Source of the DNA: Haladaptatus sp. DYF46
GTDB taxonomy: Archaea > Halobacteriota > Halobacteria > Halobacteriales > Haladaptataceae
Assembly: GCF_021083305.1 (NCBI RefSeq)
Contig: NZ_JAJFAY010000013.1
Coordinates: 1-64,000 of the forward strand
DNA length: 64,000 bases
Reading direction: 5' to 3'
The notes beneath the pieces were generated by a model, which worked only from the letters and a program-made list of their open reading frames with translations, ran no database searches and was not told the origin of the DNA. The position numbers and the translations under genes were made by a program. This document shows, piece after piece, positions 43,489 through 53,731 of this stretch; position 1 is the stretch's first letter; every line of letters begins with the position of its first letter.

Positions 43489-44343
43489 ATGTCGATCGGA
43501 CTGTCACCCGACGAAGTTGACGAGAACGCGGTCTCGGACGACGAATTTGCCGCCGCGATGGGGATGGACGTGACAGAGCCGAGCACGTCGAACGCGGTCG
43601 TGACCGAGCAGGAGGTCCCAAGCCGGGAGACGATATGGGCAGTGATCCAGCAGCAGGCCGAGCAGATCGACATGCTTGAACAGCGTGTTGCTGACCTTGA
43701 GACGGCTACCGAAAAGGCGAGTACAGCACGGACGGACTTAGCCGCAAACGCACATGAGGCGAACGAGAACGCAAAGACCGCGCGGGAGATATCGAAAGCG
43801 GCCACGGCAAAGGTCAGCCAACTCGAGGCCGAAATCGAAGACGATAGCGAATCGTCAAACACCGCTGGTCTACCGGGTGACATCGACCCGGCCACATCTC
43901 CGCTGGATTTGTACGCAAACTGTTCGCCGTACCAAGTGAAACAGCGGCTCGTAGACGAGAAAAACAAAAAGAACTCGTGGCGTGCAGTGACGGCCGCCCG
44001 ACGATGGGACGAATTCGCCACGCGGCGGAAAAACGGTTCGGGCATTTTCTGGACACGTGCAGATCTGAAGGAAGCGATCACTGCCATCGATGGCGAGAAA
44101 CCGCACGGGACAACGATCACTCGCGTGTGGGACGCACTCGTCGACCTCGGTGGGTTGGACGTGACGGTCAAAGAGCGCCGTATGAGTCAGCAACAGGAGA
44201 AAATCAAGATCATGGCAATGGACATGGACACAGTCGAAGGGCTGAACGAGATGCGGTATCACGAGTTCGATCTCCTCGAGAATGGTGCAGTCACGGGTGG
44301 CGTCACACCCGTTGTGACCGGACGTGACGGTGGTGAGGTGTGA
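43489..44343 (+). CDS. coiled-coil protein with C-terminal winged-helix-like domain
   Basis: 284 residues. Residues about 45-125 are a long coiled coil (IQQQAEQIDMLEQRVADLET and AKVSQLEAEIEDD). The C-terminal half (LDLYANCSPYQVKQRLVDEK, then GIFWTRADLKEAITAIDGEK and TTITRVWDALVDLGG) resembles a DNA-binding winged helix as found in some haloarchaeal plasmid proteins. A role in plasmid maintenance or regulation is possible. Its last codons contain one arm of an 18-base inverted repeat. Confidence 0.6.
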   Translation: MSIGLSPDEVDENAVSDDEFAAAMGMDVTEPSTSNAVVTEQEVPSRETIWAVIQQQAEQIDMLEQRVADLETATEKASTARTDLAANAHEANENAKTAREISKAATAKVSQLEAEIEDDSESSNTAGLPGDIDPATSPLDLYANCSPYQVKQRLVDEKNKKNSWRAVTAARRWDEFATRRKNGSGIFWTRADLKEAITAIDGEKPHGTTITRVWDALVDLGGLDVTVKERRMSQQQEKIKIMAMDMDTVEGLNEMRYHEFDLLENGAVTGGVTPVVTGRDGGEV

Positions 44344-44556
44344 GAACGGCGAGAAAACAGAACACGGTTGATACGTTGGACGGGACGTGACGTGTAGACT
44401 GCCTCTGGTTGCGGCTTGGGGTGGTTCCTCACGTCTCCGACGCCTCTTATTCTAGTCACAACTAAGAAAAAAATTCGATTTGTTCAGAAGTAGTGTAGTT
44501 GTATGTTACAGCTACCTCGTGGTTTCGCTTTCGTGTCTGGTCACAACGGGTGTGAC
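44302..44556. repeat. 18-base inverted repeat pair, 219 bases apart
   Basis: GTCACACCCGTTGTGACC (44302-44319) and GGTCACAACGGGTGTGAC (44539-44556) are exact complements. Each arm is itself a 6-base palindrome (GTCACA, 5 bases, TGTGAC), so each could be a dimer-binding site. The first is inside the end of the coiled-coil gene. Confidence 0.7.
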
Positions 44557-44809
44557 TCGTCATTCCCGTGGTAATTTGTTGAATTCAGTCGCGTTCGTGG
44601 GTTCGAGGGTGTCTCCGTCTACCTTTTGTGAAAAGGGCGAACGACAAAAGTGGTTCTCACGTAGCTGAATGAGTTGGCAGACAGTTCTCGGCCAAAGAAG
44701 CCGTCATCAGTAGAGAGGGACATGGTATGCAGGCCGGATTGATTAGTACGATAACCATCGGCTACTCGTGATAGAAGAGACCTAGACGCTTGGAATCGGG
44801 TTCTACGAT
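44344..44809. other. non-coding stretch before the decayed transposase
   Basis: About 465 bases. Apart from the right arm of the inverted repeat pair it shows no gene. Confidence 0.4.
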
Positions 44810-45893
44810 TACCGAAAGATCCGCTATTGCGGCGTACAACGAAACGGAAAGACGAGCGCATCGACACACTCGAAAATAGAGTTGAGGAACTGGTTACTGC
44901 TCGCAACCGTGTTGAACGAGTCGCCCGTGCCGCTATCGAACATGCGCGAGAACACGGACTATGGATTCACGCACACGAAATGCGACACAGCGGTTTCTCG
45001 ACACGCATGAAAGCGTTCGACGAACGCATTTGGGAACTCGAAACTCTATCGACAGGATTCGTGAGATGTACCGCAAAGCGGTCGATTACTTGACCGAGTT
45101 GCCGAAACAGATGCGTTCCATCGAGCGGGAATCGTCGCGATCGATACAACCGAAGATGATCCATTTACCGGCGACCGTACGGGACATGAAGGAGATTATC
45201 GGGACGAAAGACGGCGAGTACGCCTATCAGTGGGCGACGATCCAACTCGTCGGCAATGCAGTACCGATCGTCTTGGATGCTCGGCCGGTTCGGAAGGGCG
45301 ACTCTCGGTTAGAGATTGTCCGAGACCTCTTGGATTCCGCCCAAGAGCAGGTTCTTGTCGATAACGTTTTGATGGATCGCGAGTTTGACAGTCAGCACAT
45401 CTTGGAGGAAATTGACCAGCGTGGGCTCCGATATGTTGTACCGAAACGGATGCAAACGAGTGAGCAAGCCCAAGCACAGCGGTTACTGCAGTGGGATCAA
45501 GATCGGTACGTGACCGATCGGAATCTTTTGTTGAACGACGACGAGCGACATGAAACAACGCTTGTGTACCGACGCAGGGTTAATTCCAATTGCACGGATC
45601 ATCGGCAGTATTCGGTATTCATGACGAACGGGGAGCCGAGGCTGTTGCGAGAGTATGAATATCGGTGGGAAATCGAGAGCGGCTATAAGAGCGTCAAACG
45701 GTTCATGGCAGCCACCACGTCAAAGAACTTTGTTTTGCGATTCTTCTACTTCGCATTCGCATGTCTGCTGTACTCAATCTGGCGTGCAGTCGATCTTCTT
45801 GTGCAGGTTGGAGTGATGGGTGAGTACGACCGATCACCGATTGTGACAGCAAACACGGTCCTTACACTTCTGAAGCAAACTGGAATCGGCTAG
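44810..45893 (+). pseudogene. DDE transposase of an IS4-like haloarchaeal element, decayed
   Basis: The gene is spread over three frames. Frame one (from about 44810) has a helical N-terminus (DTLENRVEELVTARNRVERV). Frame two near 45110-45180 holds the first catalytic Asp (AGIVAIDTTEDDPFTGDRTG). The last frame from about 45180 is open to 45893 and includes VLMDREFDSQHILEEIDQRG (second Asp) and YRWEIESGYKSVKRFMAATT (Glu), then a hydrophobic C-terminus. At least two frameshifts make it inactive. I found no clear terminal inverted repeats. Confidence 0.78.
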
Positions 45894-46385
45894 AACCCTG
45901 TTTCAAGGCAATGAACGCTTGGTGAGCAGCGGCAGCTCTGGTTCGAATCGTCGTTAATCCGTCCAGTAGTTAGTAGATTGACTAGAATCGGCGTCTGTGG
46001 TTCAGTTTGAGACGCTTGTAGATGGGTGGATTGTCCCAAATCGTGAATTCTGGGGTCGCTATTGCCTGCGTAGTCTCAACTTCACGAAGGCGGATATTCG
46101 ATGTAGCGACATGAGGTTTATAAATGTATGAGTGACTACTATCGTACGATAGAGGGACTGTAGCCTTGATTTACACTGGAAGTAGTGGTGTTTTTGGTAC
46201 TTCCGGTTAAAATCATAATAGAGCGAACGGTATAGGATTCCGAATCAATTGGTCATAGAATAGAACATATCTGTTCTTTCTCTCAATAGATATTTCATAA
46301 AGTCGCTAAGATTACCTCCGAGGGTATTTTCACTGGATGAAAACGCTCATTACGAACTATACCCCATCGCGGTCAACCGCCACTC
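45894..46385. other. intergenic, contains a 14-base palindrome
   Basis: About 490 bases without a gene. CTATCGTACGATAG at 46139-46152 is a perfect palindrome. The 3' part (46230-46385) is AT-rich and should include the promoter of the His-rich gene. Confidence 0.45.
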
Positions 46386-47183
46386 ATGAAGCCCAACTGG
46401 CAACGAATCGGACGCGTACTCTTGATACTGAGCATTGTCTTTCTGGTTGCTTCACCAGGGGTTGCAATGGCAAGTAGTGAAGATCATACAACAACGTCGA
46501 CAACATCGACTCAAGACGATGGCCATCATAATGGGGAACAACATGGCACAGAGACGACAACCGAATCAGGGGAAAGCCATGGAACAGAGACAACAGTTGA
46601 ATCGGGAGGCGGTCATGGAACCGAAACAACCACTGCATCAGGACATGGTCATGGTGGAGAGACTGATTCAGGGAACGATCACGCGGGGGAAGGTCAGACC
46701 GAATCAGGCCACAGCCACGAAGGAGAGGGACACAGTGGGGATGAAGAAGGATTCGTGAATGGCTGGCTGCTGATGGTCGGGGGACTATTCCTGTTAGGGA
46801 CAGTTGCAACGGCACCAGCGTATCGGTACACCAGTACACGCCGGCAGAATTTCACCGTCTCTCCGATTCACTTTGGCGTCGCGTTACTTGCGCTCTTTAC
46901 TGCTGCCGTGCACTTCTATCTCTATTTCGAGCATGGCGAACAGATCATGGCCCTTGCCGGACTCGGATTCCTCGGTGGCATCGGTCTGTTCTTCATCGGT
47001 GTCAATCGATTGTATCTCTATGGTGTGGGTATTCTCTATACCGCTGTTCAAATCCTCCTGTGGATCAATGATGGAATGCCCCACGTCGGAAGTTTCGGTC
47101 TAATCGATAAAGTGGTGCAAGTACTTCTTATCATTACTCTTGGATTTCTCATTCTGCGTCACCGACAACGCGCTCGGCACTGA
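46386..47183 (+). CDS. His-rich secreted/membrane protein of the copper island
   Basis: 265 residues. A signal peptide or first helix (VLLILSIVFLVASPGVAMAS) is followed by about 95 residues rich in His, Gly, Glu and Thr with repeats of the type HGTETTTESG, a likely metal-binding surface stretch. Four hydrophobic helices follow from about residue 125 (WLLMVGGLFLLGTVATAPAY, FGVALLALFTAAVHFYLYFE, LGGIGLFFIGVNRLYLYGVG). Binding of copper outside the cell is inferred from composition and neighbours. No catalytic motif. Confidence 0.65.
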   Translation: MKPNWQRIGRVLLILSIVFLVASPGVAMASSEDHTTTSTTSTQDDGHHNGEQHGTETTTESGESHGTETTVESGGGHGTETTTASGHGHGGETDSGNDHAGEGQTESGHSHEGEGHSGDEEGFVNGWLLMVGGLFLLGTVATAPAYRYTSTRRQNFTVSPIHFGVALLALFTAAVHFYLYFEHGEQIMALAGLGFLGGIGLFFIGVNRLYLYGVGILYTAVQILLWINDGMPHVGSFGLIDKVVQVLLIITLGFLILRHRQRARH

Positions 47184-47295
47184 GCAAAGTAATAGGTGAG
47201 TATTTTTGCGACTGTTCACCTCCTCAGCAGAGACTACGACCGCTGTGAGCAACCGATGTCATTGGAGATGTCGACTACGGGCTCCAAATCAGCAA

Positions 47296-48000
47296 TTATG
47301 AGCCTCCGTTGTTGCCACTTTCCCCTCCGTGGCCGTGATTACCGTTGCTACCCTGATTGCTTTCTCCGCCATGATTCCCGCTATCATCGCTTTGTTGTGA
47401 TACTCTCACCCGGCCGACCATCGTTGTTGGGTGAGTAGTACAGAGATATTGTTTGACCTCACGGGTAGCAACGAATGCCAACATCTGGACCGCCCCTTTC
47501 TTTGCAAGTTGCGGTGTGACTTTGATCGCATCCTTCGGAGGTGTCCCCCCGTTTTGATGCTCACCCATCATCGAGCCGTTTTCCCCACCCATCATGTGGC
47601 CATCCTGTCCCCCCATCGTTGTTCCATTTTGGCCATCCATCATTGGACCACCATTTTGCATTGTTCGGACGTTCGGAAGTATCACGGCGAGATTCTTCCC
47701 GTTCGAATCTCGCAACGCGAATGTATGCGGCTGTCCATCCAGATTCTGCCACATTACTCCGTATGTCCGTCCTGGCTCGAGTTGGAGTGTTGGATTCTTT
47801 TGTCCCGCGATGGATTGTGGCCTCCGTCCTTGCCAGCCAGAGACTTGACCACCAAAAGCAAAGCAGCACATGCTTTGATGGTTATCTCCCGATGACGTTT
47901 CTTGTGCGGTCACAGTGGATGTCAATCCAATCGTAGCACCGCCCACAACACCGAGGAACTGTCTGCGTGTCTGATTCGTAACTCGCGATTCGTTGGACAT
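47296..48000 (-). CDS. Tat-exported Met-rich cupredoxin
   Basis: 234 residues from the ATG at 48000. The Tat signal is NQTRRQFLGVVGGATIGL. The cupredoxin copper site can be placed: His in GQPHTFALRDS, then Cys, His and Met in KQYLCTTHPTTMVGRV. Between strands sits an insert with repeated Met pairs (GPMMDGQN, GHMMGGEN, GSMMGEHQ), typical of copper-scavenging proteins such as the methionine-rich loops of multicopper oxidases. The C-terminus is Gly/Asn/His-rich. It probably carries or sequesters copper outside the membrane. The gene is convergent to the His-rich one. Confidence 0.82.
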   Translation of the reverse strand: MSNESRVTNQTRRQFLGVVGGATIGLTSTVTAQETSSGDNHQSMCCFAFGGQVSGWQGRRPQSIAGQKNPTLQLEPGRTYGVMWQNLDGQPHTFALRDSNGKNLAVILPNVRTMQNGGPMMDGQNGTTMGGQDGHMMGGENGSMMGEHQNGGTPPKDAIKVTPQLAKKGAVQMLAFVATREVKQYLCTTHPTTMVGRVRVSQQSDDSGNHGGESNQGSNGNHGHGGESGNNGGS

Positions 48001-48242
48001 GGATTTCCCCAAAGGGATAACAACCCACTTGACAATAAAGCAAACTATTTGGGGATGAATGTGGTACCGGTTATTAGTCGATATTGATATGATAGTAAAT
48101 ATGTTCCCCTCCTTGTTACAGTTCTAGATCCTAATTTTCACGCGGAAACGCGAGAAGAACTTGTAACCCATATCCAGCATCAAACCACTAGGTTTGCGAG
48201 ACAGGTTAAACGTGTAGCTCGGAGGACCTTCCATCCCTCTGT

Positions 48243-48833
48243 TCAAACTTCGCTCTTCAACTCATCATATTGTTCACGAAAGAGGGACTCACACGATGTA
48301 CAACAGAGGTAGTATTGCTGCTCTTCGGTTTCGAGTGTTATGCCATCTCCTTGGATTGGCTTTCCACATTCGATGCATTCGATCGCAAGATCGGATCGGT
48401 CGATTTGTGGCTTCCAGACGGAATTCGCTATTTTCCGTATTTCGTAACTTTGGATGTGCTGCTCATCAAGTGTTTCAGAGAAGAGCTGTTTGATCTCTCT
48501 ATCGTTCATATATGCGTGCGCACTGATCCGTGGATCGACCGCTTGCAAGATACACTCAACCGCATCCACAGTCGATAAAGTCTCGACGATCGCCTCTTCG
48601 CTGCCCGGCTGTGCTTCGATTTCGATCAAGATATCATCACCCGTGGCCAGCATTGAACGGTCGATATTCACAGTAAAGCCGTCAATTACCCCCAGATCTT
48701 TAAGCTGGGTAATGCGGTTCGAAACGCTCGGGGCCGACAATCCGACTTGCTCGCCGATGTCGGTGTACGAACGACGTGCATCGTCCATTAACAGTTGCAG
48801 AATATCAGTATCCGTTTGATCGAGTTCTACCAT
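48243..48833 (-). CDS. Lrp/AsnC regulator with C-terminal TRASH domain
   Basis: 196 residues from the ATG at 48833 (MVELDQTDTDILQLLMDDAR). It has a Lrp-type HTH (YTDIGEQVGLSAPSVSNRIT), a ligand-like alpha/beta domain, and a C-terminal TRASH zinc-finger-like domain: ECIECGKPI and YLCCTSCESLF. In haloarchaea this architecture senses copper and controls efflux genes. It is divergent from the copper-storage gene at 49005 and is one of two such regulators in the island. Confidence 0.88.
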   Translation of the reverse strand: MVELDQTDTDILQLLMDDARRSYTDIGEQVGLSAPSVSNRITQLKDLGVIDGFTVNIDRSMLATGDDILIEIEAQPGSEEAIVETLSTVDAVECILQAVDPRISAHAYMNDREIKQLFSETLDEQHIQSYEIRKIANSVWKPQIDRSDLAIECIECGKPIQGDGITLETEEQQYYLCCTSCESLFREQYDELKSEV

Positions 48834-49004
48834 GATATCTATCTCTCGTCCCGAACATCTACCAGCGATCATGTAAAGCGTGTCGGCAATCTACATCTGA
48901 AACGCTAGGCGCCTTTTTATGCTCCTACTTTCTCTCTCCCTTTTTCGACGCATCGTACCTTTACCCTGCTAGCAACAAGAGGGGAAAAGAGAGACGTTGA
49001 AGTA

Positions 49005-49358
49005 ATGAATGCGATGGCACTATCAGAACTCGAACTGAGCGATACCGGAGAAAAGTGTATGAACGACTGCTTTGAGGCTGTTCAGGCGTGCGAATGGTGT
49101 GCTGACGAGTGTCTGGACGAAGATATGGACATGTCGCGGTGTATTCGCCTGTGCCGAGATGTGGCCGACCTCGCCGCCGATCACGCTCGATTCATGGCGC
49201 GCAACTCCAATTATAGCCCGCAACTTGCCGAGGCCACTGCTGGTGCGGCCGAAGAATGTGCCGAAGAGTGTTCCCGACACGACCACGAGCACTGTCAGGT
49301 CTGTGCCGAGGTTCTCGAAGAGTGTGCAGAGAGCTGCCGTGACATGGCGTCCGCGTAA
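49005..49358 (+). CDS. cysteine-rich four-helix copper-storage-like protein (Csp / DUF326)
   Basis: 117 residues with 13 Cys arranged along helices: KCMNDCFEAVQACEWCADEC, CIRLCRDVADLAADHARF, ECAEECSRHDHEHCQVCAEV, LEECAESCRD. This is the pattern of Csp proteins, which fill a helical bundle with Cu(I). There is no signal peptide, so it should act in the cytoplasm. An ATG at 49014 is also possible. It lies next to the copper regulator and the CopB ATPase. Confidence 0.85.
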   Translation: MNAMALSELELSDTGEKCMNDCFEAVQACEWCADECLDEDMDMSRCIRLCRDVADLAADHARFMARNSNYSPQLAEATAGAAEECAEECSRHDHEHCQVCAEVLEECAESCRDMASA

Positions 49359-49464
49359 ATCGGAATTCGGACGTTCCCCCGAAGCCCAATCCGGTTTTTT
49401 GGAACGTGCGTTCGTACGTAGGTAGGACAATTCAAGGGTGAGAACCAACCATACTTCCTTTACG

Positions 49465-49477
49465 CTCGATGACGTAG
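49465..49477 (+). promoter_or_regulatory. CTCGATGACGTAG motif before copB
   Basis: This 13-base string occurs exactly twice in the copper island: here and at 54041-54053 before the second Lrp-TRASH gene. It may be a binding site for a copper regulator. Confidence 0.45.
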
Positions 49478-49498
49478 ATGACTCTTCGAGGTTCAGTA

Positions 49499-51739
49499 AT
49501 GGACGAGCACGACGACTCGACAGGGGATGGAGAGAAAACTGAGGATAAAATCAGTCACGACAGGCACTCAGATGACGAAAGAGAGCAATCTAAGCAGGGA
49601 CGAGAGGTGTCTCACGTAGAGCGTTCGCTCTTAGAGGAAGAAGCACGAGACACGGAGAAACCAGAACGCGAAACTCACAATCGACACAAAGACGGAGACC
49701 GGGACCACGGTGGTCATGGCGGGATGCATGCTGGTCACGAGCAGATGTTCCGCCGGCGCTTTTTCGTGTCGACACTCCTTTCGATCCCAGTTCTCCTCTA
49801 TAGTGAGGCCCTTCAGCAGTGGCTTGGCTTCTCGGTTCCCGCATTCCCTGGGAGTGAATGGATTAATCCCGTGTTTGCGATAATTGTCTTCGCCTATGGT
49901 GGTGTGCCGTTCCTCAAAATGGCACTCCCGGAGCTACAAGATCGTTCACCAGGCATGATGACGCTGATCTCAATGGCGATCACCGTTGCCTTCGTTTACA
50001 GTCTCGCAAGCGTCGTTCTTCCGACGACATCCGCGTTCTTCTGGGAGCTGGTGACGCTAATCGACATCATGCTGCTGGGTCATTGGATTGAAATGCGGAG
50101 TGTCCGGCGCGCATCTGGTGCACTCAATGAATTAGCAAAACTGCTTCCCGACACTGCAGAACGCATTCTTGACGATGGCACGACGGAAGAAGTCCCTGTC
50201 AGTGACCTCCAGACCGACGACCGTGTTCTTGTCCGTCCGGGTGCTAATGTTCCTGCAGACGGTGTTGTAGCAGAAGGGCACTCTGAGGTCAACGAATCTA
50301 TGATCACGGGAGAATCCCGTCCTGTTCTCAAGGAGTCTGGTGATGAGGTGATCGGTGGGACGATCAATGGAGATGGCAGTCTTCGCGTTCAAATCACGGC
50401 TACTGGCGATGATACGGCACTCGCCGGTATTATGCGACTCGTCGAGGAAGCCCAACAGAGTAAGTCTCGAACACAGGTTCTTGCTGATCGAGCTGCAGGA
50501 TGGCTATTTTATGCAGCAGTTGCCGCAGCGATCATCACAGCCATCGGATGGACGATTGCTATCTCTTTTAACGCGATGGTGATTGAGCGAGTTGTTACAG
50601 TCCTCGTTATCGCCTGTCCACATGCACTTGGTCTGGCAGTACCGCTTGTCGTTGCTATCAACACGTCACTTGCGGCTCGAAATGGGATGCTCGTTCGTGA
50701 TCGGATCGCTATGGAACAAGCGCGTGAAGTCGATATTGTCGTGTTCGATAAGACGGGGACTCTCACGAAAGGTGAGCAGGGCGTCGTTGACGTTATGACC
50801 GTCAGTGGAATCAACGATGATGAAGCTGTTGCAATGGCTGCTGCTGTCGAGCGCGATTCGGAGCATATGATTGCCCAAGCACTCCGTGACGCAGCAGCCA
50901 ATCAGGGACTGTCCGTCCCACAAGCAAGCAATTTCGAAGCCATCAAAGGCCGTGGTGTCCGCGCAACCATCGATGATGATTTAGTCTTTGTCGGCGGTCC
51001 AAATCTCATCGAACAGGAGGCTATTGAACTGGCTCCTGAGCTTACCCAATTCGCGAATACTGCTGGTGAAAACGCACAGACAGTCGTCTATCTGCTGCGG
51101 GATAACGAAGCGATAGCCGCATTTGCTCTTGCAGATGTAATTCGAGAGGAAAGCCGACAAACTATCGAAGCACTTCACGAATTAGATATCGAGGTTGCGA
51201 TGTTGACCGGCGACAGCGAAGGTGTTGCAAGAGCCGTGGCAGACGACCTTGGTATTGACACGTACTTTGCTGAAGTGCTTCCTGAAGACAAGGATTCGAA
51301 AATCACTACGTTACAAGAGCAGGGAAAACTCGTCGCAATGGTCGGCGATGGAGTCAATGACGCGCCAGCACTCACTCGCGCCGATATTGGTATTGCAATC
51401 GGGAGTGGTACAGATGTTGCAGTCCAGTCTGCGGATCTCATTCTCGTTCAGAACAATCCTCTTGATGTCGTGCGACTCGTTAAACTCAGTCGAGCGAGCT
51501 ACCGAAAGATGCAGGAAAATCTCGTCTGGGCAGCCGGTTACAACGTCTTTGCCATTCCACTGGCAGCGGGGATCCTTGCTCCAATTGGAATTCTTTTGTC
51601 CCCTGCCGTCGGTGCCCTTTTAATGTCTCTCTCTACCGTCGTCGTCGCTGTCAATGCACAGTTCCTCCGAAGAGTTGATCTGGATCTTCCGAATTTACCT
51701 GGTCTTCCCTTGTCGCAGGAACCACAGTCCGCAGATTAG
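49499..51739 (+). CDS. copB: CopB-type copper-transporting P-type ATPase
   Basis: 746 residues from the ATG at 49499 (MDEHDDSTGDGEK); an in-frame ATG at 49478 would lie next to the 13-base motif. The N-terminus is a His/Asp/Glu-rich extension (HGGHGGMHAGHEQMF) instead of HMA domains. The membrane metal site is CPH (VIACPHALGLAVP), the CopB class. Phosphorylation motif DKTGTLT, actuator TGES, hinge GDGVNDAPAL. It should export copper or silver. It is alone on the strand after the Csp gene. Confidence 0.92.
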   Translation: MDEHDDSTGDGEKTEDKISHDRHSDDEREQSKQGREVSHVERSLLEEEARDTEKPERETHNRHKDGDRDHGGHGGMHAGHEQMFRRRFFVSTLLSIPVLLYSEALQQWLGFSVPAFPGSEWINPVFAIIVFAYGGVPFLKMALPELQDRSPGMMTLISMAITVAFVYSLASVVLPTTSAFFWELVTLIDIMLLGHWIEMRSVRRASGALNELAKLLPDTAERILDDGTTEEVPVSDLQTDDRVLVRPGANVPADGVVAEGHSEVNESMITGESRPVLKESGDEVIGGTINGDGSLRVQITATGDDTALAGIMRLVEEAQQSKSRTQVLADRAAGWLFYAAVAAAIITAIGWTIAISFNAMVIERVVTVLVIACPHALGLAVPLVVAINTSLAARNGMLVRDRIAMEQAREVDIVVFDKTGTLTKGEQGVVDVMTVSGINDDEAVAMAAAVERDSEHMIAQALRDAAANQGLSVPQASNFEAIKGRGVRATIDDDLVFVGGPNLIEQEAIELAPELTQFANTAGENAQTVVYLLRDNEAIAAFALADVIREESRQTIEALHELDIEVAMLTGDSEGVARAVADDLGIDTYFAEVLPEDKDSKITTLQEQGKLVAMVGDGVNDAPALTRADIGIAIGSGTDVAVQSADLILVQNNPLDVVRLVKLSRASYRKMQENLVWAAGYNVFAIPLAAGILAPIGILLSPAVGALLMSLSTVVVAVNAQFLRRVDLDLPNLPGLPLSQEPQSAD

Positions 51740-51804
51740 TCTTTCTCCCCTAATCGATACTTAGTTTGATCTTATACCTGTGCATGATAAAAGACGAGAG
51801 TAGC

Positions 51805-52587
51805 TTAGTTTTCGATCCGCACGTCAAACGAGGTCGAAATAAGATTGCCCTCTGGCTTTGCTTGGAGAAACAGCCGATACCGACCTAATGTCGGGAATGT
51901 TGCATCGAACTCAACACGACCCGGCTGAGATGTTGTTTCTTTCGGATGCACGTGGAGATATGCGAGATCTCCCTCACGAAGGGTAACTAAATGGCCGAGG
52001 GCCCCAAGATACGGTTCTAGGTCTGCTACGGATCCATCATCGCGATGCACGTCAAATAACAATCGCGTAGCTTCATTGGCAGTAACGTTGTCTGTGAGTA
52101 GGTCAATCACGTACCCCTCACAAGTGGCCTGCCGTGACGTGTCAGGGCGTTCTTCTACAGTTGCTGTCCCAGGTGCGAAGAGGTCGAATCCAAGCGTCAT
52201 CGAATGGCCTTCAATGACTACATCGACAAATGCACGGTATACGCCTGGCTCTGGTAACGAAAAATCTCCAACACTGCACGTCCCGTCCGATTTAACGTCA
52301 GGATGGAGATGCTGAAAATAGGTTAGATCTCGTCGGAGGACGATGAGATGCAACACTTCACCGTGTGCTTCGTCGAATTCAGTTACCGCTCGTCCATCCT
52401 CAGTCACGACCTGAAACGACCAATCGACCGTTTCACCGTGCTGGAATCGTGTTTCTGATGGTACCAATTGGAACCCTTCGCTGTGGAGTGATAATCCTCC
52501 TATTGAAGCGTGACCTCCTGGTTCTTGCCTAAGTGATACTTTAGTTGACTCAGTTTTGTCTTCCCCATGTTTCGAATGTTTCCCCAT
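51805..52587 (-). CDS. two-domain protein with HLHP/HVHP motifs (YtkA-like, copper island)
   Basis: 260 residues from the ATG at 52587 (MGKHSKHGEDKTESTK); an ATG eight codons earlier is possible. Two similar beta-sandwich domains follow in tandem: the first with GEVLHLIVLRRDLTYFQHLH PD-type motif (LTYFQHLHPD), the second with GHLVTLREGDLAYLHVHP. Each ends in a YRAFVDV or YRLFLQA strand. Such proteins occur beside copper genes. There is no evident signal peptide. Metal binding through the paired His is inferred. Confidence 0.7.
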   Translation of the reverse strand: MGKHSKHGEDKTESTKVSLRQEPGGHASIGGLSLHSEGFQLVPSETRFQHGETVDWSFQVVTEDGRAVTEFDEAHGEVLHLIVLRRDLTYFQHLHPDVKSDGTCSVGDFSLPEPGVYRAFVDVVIEGHSMTLGFDLFAPGTATVEERPDTSRQATCEGYVIDLLTDNVTANEATRLLFDVHRDDGSVADLEPYLGALGHLVTLREGDLAYLHVHPKETTSQPGRVEFDATFPTLGRYRLFLQAKPEGNLISTSFDVRIEN

Positions 52588-52611
52588 ACCTTGCGGTTCG
52601 CCAGCAACCAT

Positions 52612-53168
52612 CTTACTCGTTTCTCTAATTCGGTCACCCCGAACACTCGGTAATTGACTTAAATATAACCGCTTGTTCTATGCACTTCATGACCGTCGGG
52701 TGGAGTAACAACCTGATGACGTCCACTGTCTTTGGAACGGTTTTGTTCTACTCATACATGTGATTGGAGAATATCTTCACGAGGGTCTTCTTCGCATCTC
52801 CTTTAAGTATGACCTGGCTTGCATTACAAACCTATAGATGTAATTGACTCTGTATTCGTTTCGGATTGTGACACTGACTTCGTAGCTTCTTCACTCGGTA
52901 CATATTATACGATCTGGTTCTTCCTGGAATTTGTATTTCTAACTGATTCCAGCCCGCAAACTCCATTTCAGAAGATAAAGCTAGTAGTATATGAATGACC
53001 TCGAATCGAGATGTTCTCGAATTAGTGGTGTAAGAGGATGTTTAGACGTCGCTGACTTGTTCCGTTAGCTCTTGTGGTGTTGTAGCGGGAATTACTTGTA
53101 GGAATATACTCCCTGGAGTTGTTTGATTGGGCACTACACTTTTCGGTCTTTCTACCGTATGGTAGTCG
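52612..53168. other. intergenic, no gene seen
   Basis: About 555 bases of AT-rich sequence. A CTATAGATGTAATT string near 52832 recurs at about 58752, in the divergent promoter region of another part of the island. No other structure. Confidence 0.45.
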
Positions 53169-53666
53169 ATGGCAAATGAACGCTCCGATATCAACCTCCG
53201 GGTAGGGAGAATTGCACGAAAAGACGTGGTGAGTGTCTCCAGCGACACGGCTATCGATAAGGTCGCCCAGACGATGGTCGACGAAAACGTGGGAGATGTC
53301 TTAGTCATCGAGAACGGAGATCTTACCGGAATCATCACCGATCGTGATCTTGCAATTCATCTCTTGACAGACGAATACGGTACTAACGTTCTGCATGATG
53401 AACAGTTGGGAGCAGACCTCACTGCGGAAGATGTAATGACTGAAGATCCACTCACGATTGACTCCCAAGCACGCCTTCCACACCTACTCCATCACATGAA
53501 TCAAGTGAACGCACGACGAGCACCTGTCGTGCAAGATGGGAACATTGTGGGGATTGTCACGCTCGATGATCTCGTTGTCCATTTAGCAGGTGAGAGTGAG
53601 CATGTGGCCGCACAACTCGAAAGTCTTGCTGCTATCGTTCACTCGGAATCACCGCAAGGTGACTGA
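53169..53666 (+). CDS. protein with two CBS domains
   Basis: 165 residues. It consists of a CBS pair: VSSDTAIDKVAQTMVDENVG, then VLVIENGDLTGIITDRDLA, and DPLTIDSQARLPHLLHHMNQ with RRAPVVQDGNIVGIVTLDDL. CBS pairs bind adenosine nucleotides and regulate partner proteins; none is fused here. It stands alone between copper genes. No direct link to copper can be shown. Confidence 0.85.
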   Translation: MANERSDINLRVGRIARKDVVSVSSDTAIDKVAQTMVDENVGDVLVIENGDLTGIITDRDLAIHLLTDEYGTNVLHDEQLGADLTAEDVMTEDPLTIDSQARLPHLLHHMNQVNARRAPVVQDGNIVGIVTLDDLVVHLAGESEHVAAQLESLAAIVHSESPQGD

Positions 53667-53731
53667 GACGCTACCATCGGATCCATAAAGAGTCAGGTAT
53701 CGGTATGGTTAGCCGCTCTTTCTTGTTCCTT

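Noticed and set aside
45894..45980. tRNA gene suggested by GGTTCGAATC near 45930
   Set aside because: No acceptor stem or anticodon arm can be formed around it; it is a chance T-loop-like string.
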